Assembly: GCA_036426205.1 (NCBI GenBank)
Contig: CM071570.1
Span: 57,332,926 to 57,396,925 of the forward strand
DNA from: Ascaphus truei
Taxonomy: Eukaryota; Chordata; Amphibia; Anura; Ascaphidae
DNA: 64,000 nt
Reading direction: 5' to 3'
Made by a program: the position numbers and the translations under genes. Below the pieces are notes generated by a model, which saw only the letters and a program-made list of their open reading frames with translations, had not been told where the DNA came from and did no database searches. This document shows, one piece after another, positions 43,561-55,110 of this stretch (its first letter is position 1; each line of letters starts with the position of its first letter).

Positions 43561-45678
43561 TATTAGGATTAAAATTCTCATTTACCTCTATTAGGAGGGA
43601 GAAAGACCACATTGGATCTATATCCAGTAGAATGAAATGACCTACCAACTTGGGAAGTGGGGAGGGGCAGGCTTAAAACCTGGGAAGGATCAATGTCTAG
43701 ATTGTTAAGGACCACCATCCTGCCACAATCACTGTATATGCCTGTATACAGTATCCCAAGTATATAATTTGTGTGCTCTGTTTTGTGCACAGGTGTCTCT
43801 CCACATGTTGCATAAAGGTGTGTTTGGGGAGGTATATTTAGAACTTTGTAAAGAAGTCTCTCTCTTGAAGAACTTAAATTGAACTCTCTCTTCTTAGCAA
43901 ATTTAAAATGAATTCTGGTTAATGTTGTATTATGTTAGCCAATGCGTTTTATGGTTCTTTCAGAGATTGTTTGAATGTAGGTGACATTTTCTGCTCGCAC
44001 ATGTTTTTTAAGGTTAGGTGAACTAAACTTTTTTGGCAAATTTGTAAAAATACAATCTTCACAGTGGATTCATACTTTGAATAAAAGTTCACACATCGGT
44101 GATTAGCAGCATACAGTAGACACACTTAAATATACAGTGATTGTGGCAGGATGGTTGTCCTTTTCTAAAGGATACAGTAAAGATTTAGCCCGACTTACTG
44201 TCCCTGGCACCGTGGGCCAACAATCTGCGGTTTGTCCATGTCCCCTGCAAACAGTACATTCTGAGGTCCGGGAGGATTAAAGCAGCGTTAATCATTGGTG
44301 TTACATTGGACATAATGTGTAAACAGGCACTACTTGTGCACTGTTATAATAGCCTCTGATCCTACCTTTTTGCATTTACTTACCTGTGGCTAATCTAAGC
44401 ACTTCATTCCTTCTATGCAAGGCATGCATTCTTATCATACTGGCAGGTAGACTAACTATCTATACATGCCATAGGGAGTACATTTGGCACAATATACAGT
44501 ACACACTGTACTGTGCTATTGTTTTTGTACCCCCATGTAAACTCCACCATTGGTCAGACAGGAATTTTGGATCAGTTATATTAATACAATCAAGACCACA
44601 TAGAGTGCACACCCAAAGACACAGTATCCTGTCTACCTAGTGTCTCATTCCATTGATTAGCTCCATATACTACAGGTCAGCCACTTAATTGTGGCAGGGT
44701 TCCACCTGTACTAATAGTGGTGTTATTTACACACACCCAGTGGTTATCCCTACTGACCTCAGATACTAGTTAGGATCTACGTATAGCTATTACTGCCTTG
44801 GTAACTGTACTAGCACAACCCTCTCCTTAGTGAGGATAGACATTGGCAACCATCATCGCTGCATCCGATCTGGTTTTTAATTTGCTGTTATATTGGCTCA
44901 CATAGTATCATTATACTTTGATTCTACAGCGATCTATTTTATATCATTTGAGTTATTACTCCTAATAAAGTGTTTTAATTTATTCATTCCTCATCCACAC
45001 ATACATTTATCCACCTGTGTACTTGTGATCTACAGTGTATGAGTGCTCTCCTTGGGGATCTGTTTCTCGTTGTTGCCTATAAGCCTACTGCATATCTTGT
45101 GTGTTATGTCTAATGGTGCACCTTCTAAGAACACATAACATATGTTAATGTAAATGATGTTGACATGTTAATGTAAGTTAAATTAACATTTAAAATACAC
45201 CAAATGTATATCATAATATTTATTATATTTAATTGCTGCAAAAGGAACCTGCAAATCATTGCAGAATGAGTTACTGGCACCTTATGTAATTAATTGGTTA
45301 TAGTGAATTCGCTACAATAAAATGTTGGTTATTTAAAACTTCCAGTATACAGCCATTTGTCATATTTAAGTAGAGTGCGATTTTGATGCATTTGAAAGGA
45401 AATTGAAAATGATCACAAATAGCTGTCAATATAGTAGATGCCAAAAACTATTTATACATTTGTTATTTGCCAAATGGAGAGTTGAAAAATAGCAGACAAC
45501 TCCAGAAATATTTTTTGTGTTTAGTGCTTTCCCAAACGTACAGCATGTATACAGGTTTCTCTTCAAGGCCATTAATAAATAACTAGAACACTTGTAAATA
45601 TGACTACAGCACTTCCTAGAAAGATTGATAGGTCAAATTATATGAAAAAGAAAACTTTAAACATCTCTTTTGATACAT

Positions 45679-45680
<2 letters not shown>
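43561..45680. other. Mostly unassigned; transposon-end fragments
   Basis: Contains ccatcctgccacaatcactgtata (43720) and its inverse tatacagtgattgtggcaggatgg (44134), which look like two outward-facing Tc1-like ends 400 bp apart. It also holds a 61-bp copy (43918-43978) of part of the 36.5-39.65 kb foldback. From 44690 to 45110 the sequence has LTR- or PLE-like composition with aataaag (near 44963) but no placed ends. No gene seen. Confidence 0.35.

Positions 45681-45683
<3 letters not shown>

Positions 45684-45741
<58 letters not shown>
45684..45741. repeat. (CA)n microsatellite
   Basis: Long uninterrupted CA dinucleotide run. Confidence 0.95.
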
Positions 45742-45746
<5 letters not shown>

Positions 45747-45835
45747 AAACAAAAAATGAACTAAGGGTAAACAGAGGGGGCATACAGTCCAAAAGTATAC
45801 AAAAATCAAAACAAGACACAAAAAGCAAAACAGGA

Positions 45836-46100
45836 CAGGCACTCCTAAATTAAAAATAGTGAGATTTAATAATAGCTTGAGCTAATAAATCTCACTATTT
45901 TACTATTTTGCATTTAGGAGTGCCGGTCCTGTTTGAAGAAGTTCCCCCTGGGGACCGAAACGTTGGGCATATGTGTGCATTTTGGACCCAATAAACCACT
46001 TTTATGTGATTATCTCTTGTGCTGTGCAGGTATATTGGATCTCTAGGAATCCTCACAGACTTTAACTATTTACCCCTTATCGTGCACCACACTTGCCTCT
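45836..46100 (+). mobile_element. PLE-like fragment with inverted repeat and hammerhead
   Basis: A short inverted repeat (ggcactcctaaatt...tttaggagtgcc, 45837-45924) is followed by a hammerhead-type core at 45932-45966. About 130 bp of leader with aataaacc (45990) follows. Confidence 0.5.
45932..45966 (+). ncRNA. Hammerhead ribozyme-like core (degenerate)
   Basis: Reads TTGAAGA (expected CTGANGA), stem II GTTCCCC/GGGGACC with a two-base loop, then GAAACG. The first core base is changed, so activity is doubtful. Confidence 0.5.
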
Positions 46101-46560
46101 ACTGAGTCTTTTTTTCTGTGTGTGCTGCCATTCTCTCTATCTCTCTCTATATCAGTGATTCCCAACCTTTTCTGTTTGGAGGAACCCATGAAGTTTTTCA
46201 AAAAACACCTATCTGGCTGACACATATTAGGTTAATTTCACACCTCACGAGCCCCCTCTATTTCCCACCCTCTATCCATGTATTTCTCTCCCCTCCGTCT
46301 CACACTCCCCCGCCCCTCCCGCCTCGCATGTATTTATCAACCCTGTGTCTCACTCTTACTCCCTCTTTTCCTCACTCACTCCCCCCTCTCTCCTCTCATT
46401 CACCCCTACCTTCCGTCAATTACCCCACTCTCACTCAACCTCCCCATAAAATACATACCAAAAAACCCCACCGCCCTAAATACATGTAACCCCACCTGCA
46501 AGACATAATAAAAATACCCGTTCCCACCAATACATATTAAAAATTGGGCCACACGGCTAA

Positions 46561-46566
46561 AATCAC

Positions 46567-46601
<35 letters not shown>
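46561..46601. repeat. (ATC)n microsatellite
   Basis: Trinucleotide atc/tca run within the hAT element. Confidence 0.95.
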
Positions 46602-46602
<1 letters not shown>

Positions 46603-46644
46603 ATCTCCCCAAGCACCCCTCATCATCATCATCCTCCTCATATA

Positions 46645-46800
46645 TCCACCCCCTGCATGTCAATCAATCCCCCATGCATGTCACATCAATCCCCCATGCA
46701 TGTCACATCAATCCCCCCCTGCATGTCACATCAATCCCCCCATGCATGTCACATCAATCCCCCCTGCATGTCACATCAATCCCCCCCTCTACATGTCCCA
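46645..46800. repeat. Tandem repeat, ~26-bp unit
   Basis: About six copies of a gcatgtcacatcaatcccccc-like unit, inside the hAT element. Confidence 0.85.
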
Positions 46801-47423
46801 TCACTCTCCCCCCTGTATTTTAACCGTTCATGAGCAATGTGTGGCAGGCTAAGGCCTCGGGCATGGTCAGCGCTTATGCGCTGACCCGTGTTGAGGCGCG
46901 CTGCTGCTTGGCACTGAGCCCCTGCAGCCGCAATGAGAGCGGCTTTAGCAGGGGCCCACGCACACTTCCGCACGCTTGCGGAAGCGTGTGTCTCACTGAG
47001 TCTTCAGATTTGGTGCTCTCCGGAGTGCAGGGCCGGTCACGTGAGCAGTTCGCCCAATGAGGGCGAACCAGCCCCGTGACGTCACTGGCCCGCCCCCAGA
47101 CCCGCTCCCAGACCCACCCCCGACACGCCCACAGACGCCCTCCGCACTGTTTTGGGCACTATGTCCCAGGCCTAAGGTTGTTAGCGTGCCCCTCCCCCCC
47201 CCTGCAGAAGCGGCGGGCAGAAGCGTGCCGGAGGCTTGAGGCGGGAAGACTGCATACGCACTATAGTAGCAGGCATCGGAGGTGCTGGACTGCTAGTGCG
47301 CGCTCCTAGGGAGAAGGGAGGATGGAGGGGGGAGAGCCAGGAAAGCCGTCGCCGGGGCACAGTGAGTGCGGGCGGCTCGACGGAACCCCTGGGACTGCTC
47401 CACGGAGAAACACTGCTCTATAT

Positions 47424-47741
47424 ACACTTTATAATGTAGTCATGGCAACCATATACAAAACAAAGGGGGTGGTGGAGTGTAAGAATAGCTGTGCAGGGGG
47501 GATACACAGGCATGCTTATAGAAAAGTACGTGAAAGAATGCAGAAAAAATTACACATATTGAACTCGTAGCTTTCTAAAAATTAAAAAAGAACCTGGGCA
47601 AGAATTATATTTGTAATAGAATTGTAATGTATACCGTAGATTTAAATAAAACAGTATTAAAGATACTAAGTGAAACAGAGCACAGAATTATATTATTATG
47701 AAATAAAAAAGGTAACAGTAAAGAATATAAGCAGAGAATAT
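47424..47741. other. No recognisable feature
   Basis: AT-rich flank of the hAT element. Confidence 0.35.
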
Positions 47742-48769
47742 GAAAAAGGGAAAGGGGAAACACAGAATGGATGTGCCCCCTAAAAGAATTCACTTAAATG
47801 CACACCAACAAAGTGTAAAAATTAACTTTTAATAAATTTACTTAAAACATATATTACCAAAGTAATGTTTAATGTGAATTAAAAATGTATTAAATCAACG
47901 CTATCAGGCATCCATTGCCTCAATTATAGAGTCATACTATCCCAGTTGACCACTCAATATTAGTGGGATATAGAGGACGGAGGATGCTATGAGTCAGGGT
48001 ATTAACCCCTCTGGAGCAACGGCGAGACCAGATGGTGAAAAGTATATAAATATTCACAAGTGAGTGGCCGACGGATTAAATATCCAGCTTTCCTGCTAGA
48101 TTTACATCACTACGCACTTCAATACAAGATTAATAGTGTGTTGGAATGAGAGTGCTAAAGTGGTAGAGCTGGCACATACATAATGGTAAATTCACTGTAT
48201 CATGAAACTGCCAAACACAGCAGTACTGGGGTGAATTCACAGTAATAGACTGTGAAAATGCCTCACATGGAGAGCAAGGAATGCAGGCACACTGACTGAA
48301 AATAAATCAATAAATAACTAACTACTAGGGTCTACACAGTTAGGACCAGGAGACTATAGACACTACATTAAAACAGCTCCAAGTAGGAGACTGACAACAT
48401 TGCGCAATGTAAATCTAGCAGGAAAGCTGGATATTTAATCTGTCGGCCACTCACTTGTGAATATTTATATACTTTTCACCATCTGGTCTCACCGTTGCTC
48501 CACCGTTGCCCTGACTCATAGCATCCTCCGTCCTCTATATCCCACTAATATTGAGTCGTCAACTGGGATAGTATGACTCTATAATTGAGGCAATGGATGC
48601 CTGATAGCGTTGATTTAATACATTTTTAATTCACATTACACATTACTTTGGTAATATATGTTTTAAGTAAATTTATTAAAAGTTAATTTTTACACTTTGT
48701 TGGTGTGCATTTAAGTGAATTCTTTTAGGGGGCACATCCATTCTGTGTTTCCCCTTTCCCTTTTTCTGA
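47742..48769. repeat. 1-kb inverted repeat, ~365-bp arms
   Basis: Arms 47742-48107 and 48407-48769 are reverse complements with few mismatches (shared: caccaacaaagtgtaaaaatt, ggcatccattgcctcaatta, tagcaggaaagctggatatt). The 300-bp centre has no recognisable gene. No hammerhead motif was found here. Confidence 0.85.
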
Positions 48770-48997
48770 TTCACTTTTCAGTTCACAGTTTGCACCCACC
48801 TTTTGACAACCTATTTATGTACCCAATCACTTTATTCAATTAGTATGGTCATGTGATCACTCCCTATCCCCTTTAAGCAGAGAATATATTGTATATTACA
48901 AATGAAAGTACATTTATTAGATATGGGGTCATAAATATTGCATTATAAAGCCTGCATGCTAATATTACAAAAAGCAAAATGACTAAGTTTAATATGA

Positions 48998-49256
48998 CAG
49001 GGGTGTGCAAACTTCCTGCACTGCGCCCCCCTGCCTGATCTCTCCCTGTGTCGCGCTCCCCCTGCGGTGTCAAATGACATCTCAGGGTCATGTGACGTCA
49101 CATGACCAACAGCGTCATTTGACACCGTGTCTCCATGGCAAAGGGCGTCAAATGACTCCGCGTTGTCATGGAGAAGAGTGGACACAGAAGACGGGTAAGT
49201 GAGTCACGCCCCCCCCAAAAGTCTTGCACCCCCGACACCCAGATTGCACACCGCTA
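48998..49256. mobile_element. hAT MITE with 8-bp TSD
   Basis: Starts CAGGGGTGTGCAAAC and ends TTGCACACCGCTA; the ends are inverted repeats. Flanks taatatga (48990-48997) and taatatca (49257-49264) match at 7 of 8 bases. The interior has a palindromic gtcatgtgacgtcacatgac. Confidence 0.75.
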
Positions 49257-49264
49257 TAATATCA

Positions 49265-49614
49265 CACAGTTTATCATATAAATCTTTTTTACTGTTAGCC
49301 ATGTTTTTTTTGCAGAGGGGGATTCTTTTTGAACCCTCTAAATTCTTATCTTTCAATATGGATGTGCGGTGTATGGCACTCTCCAAGCTCTTTATATTTG
49401 AGCACTTGATGCAGTTAAATGTAACTCCCCTCTGGGATTACTAGGACTTTAAGGGGTTAATTGTGTGGGCCACACAGAGTAAAACCCCTTCCCCATCACA
49501 TGGTGCTTGGGTAACACAGCAGAAGTTAAGTCCTGCCCCCTTCTGCCTGGTGCAAGTGACATTAGGCTGGGATATAAATAGTAAGTGGGAACTCAGATCT
49601 CAGAAGTAGATGAA
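49265..49614. other. Possible LTR remnant beside the gypsy element
   Basis: 49420-49610 contains ctttaaggggttaattgtgtg and gggatataaata, as in LTR promoters, but no ends are placed. Confidence 0.3.
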
Positions 49615-51130
49615 GAGGAGGGACAATCTTTTTTGAAATACCCAAGGAAAGAAATCTTCTGTTCGAATTGACACTTCTCGAGCTTGGCAAAGAGGGAGTG
49701 GTCCCGAAGTCTTTGGAGGACCAATCTAAGCTGTGCCCGATGTTCGGTCAAAGAACTGGAAAAGATAAGGATATCGTCCAGATATACCATGAGAAATTGG
49801 TCTAGTAGATCCTGGAAAATCTCGTTGATGAAATGTTGAAATACAGCTGGTGCGTTGCATAAGTTGAATGGAATGACTAGATATTTTTAATGGCCGTCAC
49901 AGGTATTGAAGGCTGTTTTCCACTCATCACCCTCTCTGATCTGGATCAAATTGTATTCTCCTTGAAGATCCAGTTTGGTGAAGATCGTAGCCTTGCGTAA
50001 GCGGTCGAACAATTCAGGAATGAGGGATAGCGGATATCGGTTCTTGACAGTGATTTTATTTAGGCCTCTGTAGTCGATACATGGCCTGAGAGAACCGTCT
50101 TTTTTGCAAACGAAGAAGAACCCTGCACTAGGGAGAACTTTATTTGCGAATAAACCCACGCTGAAGGTTCTCCGAAATGTATTCCCGCATAGCCTTAGTT
50201 TCTGGTTCCGAAAGGGGAAAGGTGCGGACTCAAGGAGGAATGGCCTCTGGGACTAGATTGCCTGCACAATCATAAGGTTGGTGTGGTGGTAACTCCTCTG
50301 CCTGTTTTTTGTCGAATACGTCGGCAAACTCCTGGTAAAAAACTGGAAGGCATGATGAGGAAGTCTCAGTAGGTAGCCTAATCTCGGAGATGGTGCGAGA
50401 CACTGGAAGACAAGATCCATGGCAAAGTTGTCCCAGGCTGTCACTTGAGAGGCGGACTACAGTCAAGAATCCACAGACCCAAAGGAGAAAAAAGGACCAG
50501 AAAGAAAGAAGTACCACCATTCAGAAGCAAGACACGAAAAGAAGTAAAAGAAACCTTGATGGGATACAACTTACACAAGGCCGTGTAAGTTTATTTATTT
50601 ATTTTTCCATCTAAACCCTGTGATCACACATTTGTACACAAACTCCCTATCCAAGGAGTTTCTCTTTCTATGAGGGATCAATAGAGTCTTAAACACCATA
50701 TTGACCGTCAGTGAAAGTTATTACATCCCCCTCACATTGTGCTCCCCCATCTCTTCTTTTGTTTCATATATACCAAGGGTCCAGGATAGACCCTAGTGGG
50801 GTAATTTGAGTCACACGAGGACTTTTCAAGAGAACTCCGATTAAGGTTGTATTATACCCTTCACATCTTTAAAATACACATCCATTAACCAAGTGACGGT
50901 TAGAGCTAGCGCCCGAGTAACACACCATAACTGTCACTTGATTGGTCACCCAATCAATCTTAGAGTTGTGGTGCCTCAGCCAGGGAAGTCCTAGAACCAC
51001 TGGAGTCAAGGAAGAGCAAATTACGTAGAATGATAGTGACTCTTTGTGAAGTGCCCCAACCATAACCAGCAAAGGATTAGTCTCGAGAGATATGGTCCTA
51101 GGTATTAGAGGTCTTCCATCTATAGCCACT
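49615..51130 (-). pseudogene. pol: Ty3/gypsy pol remnant (protease to RT)
   Basis: Minus strand. The protease C-terminal half and linker (VVLGLPWLRHHNSKIDW at about 50975) are followed by an insertion-like interval. Then comes the RT N-terminal region (FADVFDKKQAEELPPH near 50300). The palm reads [42 protein letters not shown] and [20 protein letters not shown] (50159-49890). The active site [10 protein letters not shown] at 49787 is intact, and the fragment ends soon after FAKLEKCQF and SFLGY (about 49640). RNase H and integrase are missing. Stops and frameshifts separate the blocks. The catalytic LDD is preserved here, unlike in the 12.4-14.27 kb copy. Confidence 0.85.
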
Positions 51131-52291
51131 ACTACTAACGGAATCTCCCTAGTATGGAGAGGAAGTGAGTGGAGTTCCGCAAAAATGTGTGATCAATGAA
51201 ATTTCCTGCGGCTTCTGAATCCACAAAAGCCTGAGTGAAAATTGAGTCTGGACCCCAGGAGAGTGAAACCGGAAGGAGCAGCCATGAAGGTTGTGACAGA
51301 GGAGGAATATAAGAAATGCCTAGAGAGTATTCCTCTATCTTCACTGGGCCCTGGAGTTTCCTGATTTAGGACAATTTCGGGCAAGGTGACCTTTGAGCCC
51401 ACAATATAGACACAGCCCCCTGACACGTCTCCTAGTTCTCTCCTGCTCAGGTAATTTGGTATCACCTAATTGCATCGGTTCCTCCTCAGAGAGAGGTGTA
51501 GAAAGAGGGGTCTGAAAGTGGGGGCAAGCCGTTTTTTAGGGGTTCTTGGGAACAGGTCTCACTCGGTCTGTCATTCACGAATCCGGAGATCCATTCTGAT
51601 GCAGACAGCAATTAATTCCTCCAGATCTTTGGGGGTGTCCAAGCAAGTTAGTTCATCCCTTAACCCCTCAGAAATCCCCTGCCAAAATGCTGCCAGCAAA
51701 GCTTCATTGTTCCAGCCCGTCTCTGCGGCAAGGGTTCGGAATTCAATGGCACACTGGCCCACAGCACGGGTTCCTTGCCGGATTTGCAGATCAAAGCAGA
51801 AGCAGAAGAGACGCAACGGGAGCATCAAAAACTTTTTGGAATATTTGGAGAAAGGCAGCGACATCATTAATCAGTGGGGATTCCTATTACCAGAGGGGGG
51901 AGGCCCAGGCCAAAGCCTCATCTGTCAGTAGAGAAATGACGTATGCTACCCTGGATTGATGAGTGCTGAACATGGAGGGCTGGAGTTCAATCTTAATCGA
52001 ACATTGGTTAAAAAATCCTCCTCAAGTCATAAGGTTCTCTCCATAACATAGAGGCATTGGGATACGTGGTTCGCTAGGTGTAGGGGATGACGGAACTGGC
52101 ATCGGAGAAGCTTCCAGTAATGGCGGTGCAGGGGTAGAACCCACCTGAAATGTATCCAGCCAGATGGTAATGTCCTGAAGTTGGCTTGAAATGAGTGCCA
52201 TCTGCTGATTTTGCTGTGCAAGGCGTGACTCATGATCTCAGAGTAGTTCCACTTAGGGAGATACGGCTCGCGGTGCCTCAGTGGGGTCCAT
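51131..52291 (-). pseudogene. gag: Ty3/gypsy gag and protease start
   Basis: Minus-strand gag starts at an ATG at 52291 (MDPTEAPRAVSP). After breaks it shows the capsid block GTRAVGQCAIEFRTLAAETG, then LAAFWQGISEGLRDELTC and LEELIAVCIRMDLRIRE (51775-51571). A CCHC zinc knuckle ([14 protein letters not shown], about 51415-51370) follows. The protease site reads AFVDSEAAGNFID (51240), where the DSG triad has become DSE; this should abolish activity. There is no intact frame. Confidence 0.8.
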
Positions 52292-52740
52292 GTTTGGCCG
52301 AGCTCAATGTGATGGTGCTCATCTCAAATCAGGAAGTGGACCCGCAGGGCTGAGGTAGGGATGCAAATAAACCGACCACAGACCAGGGACAGAGTCCTGT
52401 GAGAGTATCCGTAGTCGGTATGGAAGCAGGGGTAAGGGCTGGCGGCAGAGTTGTAAAGTCCAGGAAACAGGTGGAAGGGCAGGCGGAAGGCAGCAAAGTC
52501 GGGGTCACGGTGCGGGGTCAGCAACAGGTAATCAAAACAGGCAAGATGGTAAGGCATAACTGCAAAGACAAACAGGAGCTGCAAATGTAAAACTTTGCTT
52601 GACGACTCCCTAGAGTAACTGCAGCCTTATAAAGCAGACTGTCAGTACCCAAAATGGCCACAGTGAGTAGAAAGGGCAGTAGAGACAGAAAACCTGGACC
52701 GTAATGAAAACCCGGCATCGATCGAGCAGAATCCTTACAT
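52292..52740 (-). other. Gypsy 5' leader / LTR remnant
   Basis: Lies immediately upstream (minus strand) of the gag ATG. The composition is of frog gypsy leaders, with gcaaca/aggaa/ggcagg purine-rich words and cttataaag at 52627. LTR ends and a primer-binding site could not be placed. Confidence 0.4.
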
Positions 52741-52744
52741 TTAG

Positions 52745-53056
52745 TCTCAGACAGAATGTTGTTATTTGGGTGTTTATTTCTCAATTTATTCACAAGCATG
52801 GTATCAGGATTGTTTGCTTTCTCAATAAATTGCCTTATTTAAAAACTCAGTGAGTTATCCGCCTGGGAGGTTAAGAGTAAGTTTAATTCAATGTTGACAT
52901 CTTTCAATTGTTTAAGGATATCTGGATTGGCTCCTTGTTTATGTTTACTTGAGAGGTCCTTTAGTTTGGTCTATAAGATTACTATTTTTGTGCTCCTATG
53001 CTGTTTTCTTTTGGCCGCAATACTGATCAGTGTACCTCTTAATGTTGCTTTGTGTG
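52745..53056 (-). pseudogene. L1-like ORF2 linker fragment
   Basis: The minus strand reads, with breaks, KATLRGTLIS, KLKDLSSKHKQGANPDILKQ, then LKDVNIELNLLL and NKLRNKHP. This corresponds to the linker between endonuclease and RT in L1/Tx1-type LINEs (K.TLRG.LIS, ...LE..HK....P..L..L...). It is cut abruptly at 53057, where PLE sequence begins. Confidence 0.6.
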
Positions 53057-54180
53057 GATGACAAAACACGTCCCCGGTAACGAGACTGTTGCACACTGAA
53101 CAATTCATACACCTGAAGTTACCCGATTTGCCACCTTCTAAGAAGTGGGGCGTATGGTAATTGTCTCTGTTGTCAGCATGTTACCGTTACCGGGGACGTG
53201 TTTTGTCATCCACATAGTGGTAGAAAGATCACAATTAAAAATCGCATCACATGTAGATCTACATATGTGATATACATCATTAGGTGTCCATGTGGTCTTA
53301 TCTAAAGGTGAGATTTATTGAACACAAAAGTGTGATACGCAAGGGCACCGACCCTACTGTACTGGTACAGCACTGTTTAGAACACAGACACAATGTAGCA
53401 TCCCTTAGAGTGATGGGTATTGAACACATAGCACCAAGACAAGGATACCCCGACAGAGACACCTTTTTACTAAGGCGTGAGGCTTATTGGATCCACACAC
53501 TGCAGACAAGTAATGGCAGGGGTCTGAATGAACAACAACATTTCAAATGCTTTCTTAACAGGAGGTAGCCGATGGACTCTGTAGATCTCTGTGCATCTCG
53601 TCATGGACCCTTGCGACGCACTATGGAACATTACGCTCCTCTGTGGATTTCTATATATGCATTATTTATATTATGTATCCTTTCATGTTTTTCATGTCTA
53701 CAAGAATAGCTGCTAGCATAGATATAGTTCAATACCTCTTTTAAACACTTTATTTTGTGACATTATGTTTTATTGGTTATAATGTACACTTTTTTTGCCT
53801 TATTCATTTTAATGTACTAAGGTCTCACTGCACTTGTCTGTTTATGTAAGGGCTCTCACCCCTACATGATTATGCAGGTCCCCTTAGGCATCGGGCTGCC
53901 TTTTTTACATTCTTAGGCAGGTCTGCTGCCTGGGGCCCGCCTCCCCTCCCCCTGGATGTCTGACGTCATCGCGTCACGTCGTTAGGGCACGCTGACGTCA
54001 CCAGGGCTAGGCTACCAGTAGAAGGGCTGCTCTCTGTATGTCCCACATGTTGCAGGATCACCATCTTTGCCTTCTTACAGGCATCAGGGGGGCTGTCTCT
54101 TCACAGGTACCTGTGCTCCCCCCCTGGTGGCGCATGACGTCATCACGACACGTCAAGCTGGCGTCCTGATGTCACGATGT
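53057..54180 (+). pseudogene. Penelope-like element C-terminus with GIY-YIG domain
   Basis: The plus strand (53190-53570) encodes VFCHPHSGRKITIKNRITC, STYVIYIIRCPCGL (the GIY-YIG region with its Cys pair), then RFIEHKSVIRKG after a gap. RVMGIEHIAPRQGYPDRDTF, LLRREAYWIHTLQT and GRGLNEQ complete it. It is the C-terminal endonuclease of PLEs. About one codon block (the GKT motif) is lost and stops interrupt. It begins with a 155-bp inverted repeat: ggatgacaaaacacgtcccc at 53057 versus its inverse at 53211, so part of the same coding region is also present upside-down. CpG-rich leader-like DNA with tgacgtca words follows (53950-54180). Confidence 0.8.
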
Positions 54181-54280
54181 GGGCGTCGACATCCAGGAGC
54201 ATGGCAGCAGTAATCGTGGAGGGGTGAGTACCAATCAGTGTATATATAGTGGTGTTTTATGTGTATCCTGTAGCCCTCTC

Positions 54281-54310
54281 CTTGATAAAGGCAATTTTTG
54301 CCGAAACATT
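54281..54310 (+). ncRNA. Hammerhead ribozyme-like core (degenerate)
   Basis: Reads TTGATAA, a stem II GGCAA/TTGCC with a TTT loop, then GAAACATTGG. It lies downstream of the PLE endonuclease, where the 3' pseudo-LTR would be. Confidence 0.5.
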
Positions 54311-54539
54311 GGACCCTTTGGTGGCACATTAAACTGCATCTTCAGAAGACCGTGTGCCTGCTTCCATTTTCTTTGTTAAATTGGGTACATCTTAGCTCAA
54401 TTGGCGCATGATCTGACCATGAAATATCATGGATCCAAGCATGGGCGATCTTCGGAACCAGTCTGCTCAATATGAAAAAGTAATCGATTCCGCTATTAGT
54501 TGTATGAGAAGGAGATTATAGGTGGCACACCACTGTTTT

Positions 54540-54735
54540 AAAGAATTTTTTTTTAAGGAGTTTACATTTGGTGCTCACCTTCCGTTGATCCAAAGAAATA
54601 GCAAGATAGGAGAAAGGAAGAGGCACACAAATTGTAGTGGAATCAAATGATTTCAAATGTATTGATGCATCAGAGCTAAAAATTGTAACGTTTCAGGACA
54701 AGCAGTCCCTTCCTCAGACCAAACACGAGGTGACC
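54540..54735 (-). mobile_element. PLE-like fragment with hammerhead
   Basis: A minus-strand hammerhead core at 54690-54717 (CTGAGGA, stem II GGGAC/GTCC(T), GAAACG) is followed by AT-rich body down to about 54545. Confidence 0.55.
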
Positions 54736-55110
54736 AACTATTTTCCAACATTGAATGAAAATCCAAGCCACGCAGGGTTCTCCTGACTTGATGATGTCTG
54801 ATGTAACCTTTTGTGTATTTGAATGTAACATTCTTGGAATGGCCTACAAAGGATGGACCCTTGGGGATGGTGAAGGGGAAGGGACCATATAGGGAGAACC
54901 AGATTTGGTCTGTTTTGAAACTGGTTCTCTTGCCCTTGGAATGGGACTGACAGCTGGTGCACCCAAAAGAGGTGTCAAGCGATCCAAATAATGTTGGATC
55001 CCATAAGCCCAATGGTCTTGATCGAGTGCCTGGGTAAACTCCAGGTCATTCATCTCGAGGCACAGGCAAACAGCCGGGGCGGTCCAGCACACCAATATAC
55101 AATTATTAAT
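54736..55110 (-). other. Unidentified coding-like remnant
   Basis: Overlapping minus-strand frames of 74-119 residues, rich in Pro/Ser/Lys and ending in the hammerhead region. Words such as KYTKGYIRHHQVRRTL look coding, but I recognise no family. It could belong to the PLE leader or to another retroelement. Confidence 0.25.

Larger units (their letters stand above)
46153..47415. mobile_element. Non-autonomous hAT element with 8-bp TSD
   Basis: Begins CAGTGATTCCCAACC and ends GGAGAAACACTG (reverse complement CAGTGTTTCTCC), the hAT terminal pattern. CTCTATAT occurs exactly at 46145-46152 and 47416-47423, a perfect 8-bp target duplication. The 1263-bp interior has no transposase. It is pyrimidine-rich (46250-46440), then (tca)n and tandem cccctgcatgtcacatcaat units, then a GC-rich CpG-dense half. 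Confidence 0.85.

Noticed and set aside
46406..46663. Poly-Asp open frame
   Set aside because: Produced by the (ATC)n microsatellite.
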